Under the pieces are notes generated by a model that ran no database searches, had not been told where the DNA came from, and saw only the letters and a program-made list of their open reading frames with translations. Of a stretch of 7,887 nucleotides of DNA, positions 4,359 to 7,887 are shown in pieces. Position numbers and translations under genes: made by a program. Position 1 is the first letter of the stretch. Every line of letters begins with the position of its first letter. Origin of the DNA: Pseudomonadota bacterium (GTDB lineage: Bacteria > Bdellovibrionota_C > UBA2361 > OMIW01); assembly GCA_900299205.1 (NCBI GenBank), contig OMIW01000050.1:1-7887 (forward strand). The letters are read 5' to 3'.

Positions 4359-5543
4359 ATGAAATCAAACGAACACGAAGCAAAATGCCACGACCTCTTG
4401 AGCCGTCTTACCAAACCCTCCTCTGACGTAGCGGTTATTAAATTGTTCTTTGAGGGGAAGCTGGTTCGGGTTATTGCAAACGTGCCCGGGCAGGCGATGT
4501 CGCTGCGAGCGATATCCCATTTCGCTGACGGTGACGCCCTTACCAACCGAGGACTCGCAGGATGTCTTGAGATTTTTGCTCCTCTGCTCCCGGAAGCGAA
4601 GGCAAGGCCGGGGATGCACCCGACGCTCGATCTTCTCCTAGCCCTTAAAGACCATCAAATGCTCACCGTCGAGCGGGTAACGGCATCAGATGATCTTCTC
4701 TCTGCCATCGTCTCGGGCGTTGCGTCGCAATCGCAAAAAAAGGAGGGGGTGGATCTTCTCGACCGAGGTCTTATTCGGTGTGCTGAACGGATGTGGCACT
4801 ACGCCACGGGGCCTGAGGGGATCTCGCTCACAGGTGCTTCATCCTGGGTGACTCAGGAATACGGTGTTGCGGCTATGAATGGGGGATTCTCCGCATTTCC
4901 GATGATGAAGATCGGTGATTATTTTTTTGATAAAGTGCCCCTGAAGACCGAGGGATGGACTCAGGATGATTTTGACCGTGCGGGAGTGAGATTCATTCCT
5001 GGTTGTTTCGTTCGAAAGGGAGCATATATTGGGAGTGGCACGACGATAATGCCGGGAGGTATTGTGAATATCGGTGCCTATGTTGACGGAGCCGGGGTGA
5101 TGATCGACGGAGGGGCTCGTGTGGCCACGGGGGCCCAGGTTGGAAAGGGAGTGAAGCTTGGCGCGGGCTCCGGTATTGAAGGAATCCTTGAGCCGACGGG
5201 ACGGCTTCCATCGATAATTGAAGATAATGTCCGGGTTGGTGCCAATTGCGAAATCTGCGGCATCATAGAAGAAGGGTCCGTCATCGCAAGCGGGGTCATT
5301 ATGGCCTCGGGGAAGAAGATATTTGACCTCCGAACGGGTGTTGAGGTGGAGCCACGGTATATGGCGATAGGCGATACCTTTTATGCAATCCCCGTTATTC
5401 CACGGGGGAGGGTCGCCGTGGGTGGGGTGTATCAGAAGACGGCAGAGTTCGGCATCGACTGTATACTCCTTCTTGAAAAAGATGCTTCCGACACGCGGCT
5501 CGCGGAGGTACCCAAAAACGCAGCTCTTTATCTCAAGGTATGA
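4359..5543 (+). CDS. dapD: Tetrahydrodipicolinate N-succinyltransferase
   Basis: Transfers succinyl from succinyl-CoA to tetrahydrodipicolinate, the committed step of the succinylase DAP/lysine pathway. The protein is a cytoplasmic trimer. The C-terminal part is a left-handed beta-helix of hexapeptide repeats (about residues 217-320). It carries the family signatures VNIGAYVDGAGVMIDGGARV (D243), GSGIEGILEPTGRLPSIIED and VGANCEICGIIEEGSVI (E298). By comparison with E. coli DapD, the aspartate and the glutamate after GA are the likely catalytic residues. The C-terminal tail (MAIGDTFYAIPVIPRGRVAV) matches the family. At 394 residues it is much longer than the E. coli enzyme (about 274) and has a longer N-terminal region (1-200). 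ATG 4359 is chosen over two GTG codons at 4347/4350. Only a weak AAGAAAG lies upstream, and TTACCT abuts the ATG. The stop overlaps the next gene. Confidence 0.95.
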   Translation: MKSNEHEAKCHDLLSRLTKPSSDVAVIKLFFEGKLVRVIANVPGQAMSLRAISHFADGDALTNRGLAGCLEIFAPLLPEAKARPGMHPTLDLLLALKDHQMLTVERVTASDDLLSAIVSGVASQSQKKEGVDLLDRGLIRCAERMWHYATGPEGISLTGASSWVTQEYGVAAMNGGFSAFPMMKIGDYFFDKVPLKTEGWTQDDFDRAGVRFIPGCFVRKGAYIGSGTTIMPGGIVNIGAYVDGAGVMIDGGARVATGAQVGKGVKLGAGSGIEGILEPTGRLPSIIEDNVRVGANCEICGIIEEGSVIASGVIMASGKKIFDLRTGVEVEPRYMAIGDTFYAIPVIPRGRVAVGGVYQKTAEFGIDCILLLEKDASDTRLAEVPKNAALYLKV

Positions 5544-6724
5544 TGAATACGCAGCCCCTCAATCTGGACTTTGAATCGAGTGCAATTGCAGGCCCGGAAC
5601 AACTCGCTCGGGTACTCTCCTCTTATCATACGGTCACCGATGAGGTAGATCCATCGTTCATGCCGAAGTTCTCTGCATGGCTCCGCACGATGGGATTTGA
5701 GACGAGGATAATTCTTACCGGTCACAATCAACACCTCGCTTGCTCGATTGGTCCATCATCATCGCCGAAGCTTCGAGTCGCATTTGTCGGTCATTACGAT
5801 ACGGTCCCCCTTGGGGCCGGCTGGAGTTATGCACCCCTCGGAGGAGAGGAGGTCAGTGGGCGACTGTATGGCAGGGGAGTCGCCGACATGAAGAGTGGCG
5901 TTGCCGCGATGGTTTTTGCAGCCCATGAGCTGGCAAGCGAAGGGGTGTATTCCACTATTTTTATTCCAGGTGATGAAGAGACCACATCGGAGGGCATGCC
6001 GGCATTACTGGAGTCAGAATCGTATGTGTTCGATCTCTGCATTGGGGGTGAGCCAACCTCAAAAGAGGTACTCGGTGACTGCTTGAAGATAGGTCGTCGG
6101 GGCCGTATCGTTGGGTCGGTAACGCTGCATGGGAAAGCGGGTCATGCTGCGTATGCGGAGATGACACCCAACATCGTGCATCGTCTTCCGTCTGTGATTG
6201 AAGCCCTGGGTGCACCGTGGAACGATACCAGTGGAGGAACTGCAACGACACTTTCGATCACCAACATCGCGTCTGATAATTCAGCGAGCAACGTCATTCC
6301 CGGGAATGTTACCATCAGCTTTGACACGAGATCCTCGCCTCGGCGATGCCTTGATGATGTTGAATCAGAGATAAAAGCAAGACTCGCGCAGACGGGGGTT
6401 CCCCATACCCTTTGCATCATCAGGCGAACATCTCCGTATCTGACAGATACTAAAGAGGCCGATGGTGGGCCGAACTCCACTGGTCGAAATGCGAAATTAG
6501 TGGCGTGTGCGGTCCAGACCATCAAGGACCTGAGTGGCGTGACGCCTCAAGTTACCTGTGATGGGGGGACGAGCGATGCGCGCTTTATTGCGGTAGCGGG
6601 GGTGCCGACGATAGAATTCGGAGTTCCTCATGGAAATATGCATGGCCCTGATGAGTTTGTGGAGGTGGCATCCATATCCCTTCTCCGAGATATCTATGTC
6701 GGCATTCTTCGTGGTATGATCTGA
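5543..6724 (+). CDS. dapE: Succinyl-diaminopimelate desuccinylase
   Basis: Hydrolyses N-succinyl-LL-DAP to LL-DAP and succinate with a two-zinc site. Its 393 residues fit the family. Metal and catalytic residues are all visible: GHYDTVPLGAGW (H84, D86), GRGVADMKSG (D115), PGDEETTSEG (E145, E146), GGEPTSKEVLGDCLKIGRRG (E170), HGKAGHAAYAE (H201) and GNMHGPDEFV (H367). The GRRG segment, the AGHAAY lid, CDGGTSDARFIA and VPTIEFG are characteristic of DapE rather than of general M20 deacylases. Translation is coupled to dapD: ATG 5543 shares its A with the dapD TGA, and an alternative ATG at 5540 overlaps it by four bases. AAGG at 5535-5538 is better spaced for 5543. Residues 58-75 and 300-315 contain short unconserved stretches. 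The stop is TGA. The DapC-type aminotransferase acting between DapD and DapE is not in the window. Confidence 0.92.
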   Translation: MNTQPLNLDFESSAIAGPEQLARVLSSYHTVTDEVDPSFMPKFSAWLRTMGFETRIILTGHNQHLACSIGPSSSPKLRVAFVGHYDTVPLGAGWSYAPLGGEEVSGRLYGRGVADMKSGVAAMVFAAHELASEGVYSTIFIPGDEETTSEGMPALLESESYVFDLCIGGEPTSKEVLGDCLKIGRRGRIVGSVTLHGKAGHAAYAEMTPNIVHRLPSVIEALGAPWNDTSGGTATTLSITNIASDNSASNVIPGNVTISFDTRSSPRRCLDDVESEIKARLAQTGVPHTLCIIRRTSPYLTDTKEADGGPNSTGRNAKLVACAVQTIKDLSGVTPQVTCDGGTSDARFIAVAGVPTIEFGVPHGNMHGPDEFVEVASISLLRDIYVGILRGMI

Positions 6725-6734
6725 AGGTGGCCTC

Positions 6735-7887
6735 TTATGATCCACACTGAGTGCGTCGGATCTCAACTCCCTCTGCCTCAATATCGAACCGGCCCTGCCC
6801 CCCTCTCTCTCCTATCGTAGCCCTACGCTCCCGATCCGTATTCACCACCACCATCAAACACTCCCCTCCGAGTCGCCACTGGGCTCCGTGCAGCCGTGGC
6901 TGCTTCATCTCAATAGTTTGTCGCTCCCCGAACAGCCACCACCGCTTCCAGCGCAGAACCTCATCGCGGATATGTCGCATCCCGGCGAGAAGCTCGGGAT
7001 TTGTCTGTGGCAGTAATACCTCTCCTGATTCCTCCTGCGCGTAATACGGATAACCAAGGACACCATCGAATCCGTTCAATAGGGCGGCGAATACCTGATT
7101 CCGCAATTCATGGATGGTGGGCTGCGAGTGGCTTGGGAACGCAAAGAGCTGGGGAATAGCGATGAGGGGTTGATCGGTATCGGTGAATGCGGCGGCAACC
7201 GAGGCATAATTCTTGAACGTCTGTTCGAGGGCATCTTTTTCGGGCACGCCCGAGCCTGCCCCGATAGTATAGCTCGTAAAGCCGAGGATGTCGGCGGTAT
7301 CGCGATAATCGCTGAGGGGACGGGCTTTCCCCTGCGAATTGGCATCAAGTGCCACTCCTGATGCATAGGTCAGAGCTTCTGAAGACCATCTCCGCATCTG
7401 GGCCCTTCGGTTCCGAAGTGCCTCGGGGGACAGGGGCAGTCCCCGCCTCTCATCATGCCAATTGATGTCGTCGCCAATGTTCCATGCGACAACCGCGCGA
7501 TAAGGGTGCGTCTGTGCGATCGCATCACGCGCCACACGCGCCGCTTCACCACCGTTCCACCACCCTGTCTGCAGCTCGCCAATTACCATCATCTGTGCCA
7601 TTGTCGCCCGCGCAAAGGCAAGAGGTGCAAAGGGCGAGGAGTCGACGGTAACGTGCACGAGAGAAAAATGATCGTTTCCGATTGCAGCGATGTCCGAGAG
7701 AAGGCCATCAGTAAGTCGTGGAGTACCATCGGGCGGAGCACTCCACGAGACGTGATAAAAGCCGAACGGAAAGAGGGGCTCTCCATCGTGCCGGATCTGC
7801 CCGAGGGGACCGATGGTGAGGGAAGGGAGCGCTGCTGCTGGCGGGGGAGGGATCAGGAAGATAATGAAAGCGATATTTAAGAGAAGA
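6735..7887 (-). CDS. Exported glycoside-hydrolase-like TIM-barrel protein (5' end beyond the window)
   Basis: The frame runs from the right edge to TAA at 6737-6735, with 383 codons visible. The first visible residues (LLLNIAFIIFLIPPPPAAA) are the hydrophobic core and end of a signal peptide, so only a few N-terminal residues are probably missing. Then comes HDGEPLFPFGFYHVSW, a typical first barrel strand of GH-A-type glycosidase-like proteins. Later barrel elements are VVAWNIGDDINW (residues about 135-146, where many such enzymes have a DE acid/base pair), DILGFTSYTIG, QPLIAIPQLFAF and NGFDGVLGYPYYAQ. A beta-rich C-terminal domain (WRLGGECLMVVVNTDRER) follows. It probably acts on a polysaccharide outside the cytoplasm. 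The substrate and whether it is catalytic are unknown, since a canonical pair of glutamates is not obvious. A GTG at 7658 is only an internal codon. The gene converges on dapE with 10 bases between. Confidence 0.75.
   Translation of the reverse strand, partial: LLLNIAFIIFLIPPPPAAALPSLTIGPLGQIRHDGEPLFPFGFYHVSWSAPPDGTPRLTDGLLSDIAAIGNDHFSLVHVTVDSSPFAPLAFARATMAQMMVIGELQTGWWNGGEAARVARDAIAQTHPYRAVVAWNIGDDINWHDERRGLPLSPEALRNRRAQMRRWSSEALTYASGVALDANSQGKARPLSDYRDTADILGFTSYTIGAGSGVPEKDALEQTFKNYASVAAAFTDTDQPLIAIPQLFAFPSHSQPTIHELRNQVFAALLNGFDGVLGYPYYAQEESGEVLLPQTNPELLAGMRHIRDEVLRWKRWWLFGERQTIEMKQPRLHGAQWRLGGECLMVVVNTDRERRATIGERGGQGRFDIEAEGVEIRRTQCGS

Noticed and set aside
7455-7880. Plus-strand open frame over the right edge
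   Set aside because: It is antisense to the exported barrel protein, whose frame, signal peptide and strand patterns are coherent on the minus strand.

Overview
The window looks like bacterial chromosomal DNA of intermediate GC. It carries diaminopimelate (DAP)/lysine genes, a truncated insertion sequence with a bacterial-type OrfA, a -35/-10 promoter and hairpin terminators. The lineage cannot be fixed from the sequence. Two start codons (dapE-like gene and dapD) lack a Shine-Dalgarno match and share an unusual TTACCT-ATG context.

Left part (1-1300): the 5' end of a minus-strand FkbM-type methyltransferase runs off the left edge. About 480 bases without a recognisable gene follow, holding hairpins, a palindrome and one tiny ORF with a good ribosome binding site. 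Next is the left end of an IS3-family element (651 to about 1078): terminal repeat, complete orfA and only the first codons of orfB, with the DDE catalytic part missing. An unassigned 62-codon open frame fills 1110-1298.

Middle part (1300-3240): two convergent genes are each interrupted by one in-frame TAG. The plus-strand gene (1320-2177) encodes a CPBP/CAAX-type intramembrane protease; its last conserved motif (HxxxD) lies beyond the TAG, and a strong UUCG-loop hairpin follows the distal TGA. The minus-strand gene (2854-2399) encodes a small secreted protein; its mature domain continues in the same frame across a TAG. Beside a dead transposon, decay by point nonsense mutation is the simplest reading. 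Two clean single-TAG interruptions, plus a third in the tiny ORF at 203-304, also make amber suppression or recoding worth testing. The confidently intact genes with a visible end stop with TGA (three) or TAA (one).

Right part (3184-6724): a promoter (TTGACC-17-TATGCT) precedes an M20 peptidase gene, then dapD, then a true dapE overlapping the dapD stop. DapD succinylates tetrahydrodipicolinate; DapE removes the succinyl group after the transamination step to give LL-DAP, feeding peptidoglycan and lysine. The first M20 gene is a paralogue of less certain substrate. A terminator-like hairpin with a T-rich tail separates it from dapD and could uncouple their expression.

Right edge (6735-7887): a minus-strand gene for an exported TIM-barrel, glycoside-hydrolase-like protein converges on dapE with a 10-base gap. 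Its start lies just outside the window.
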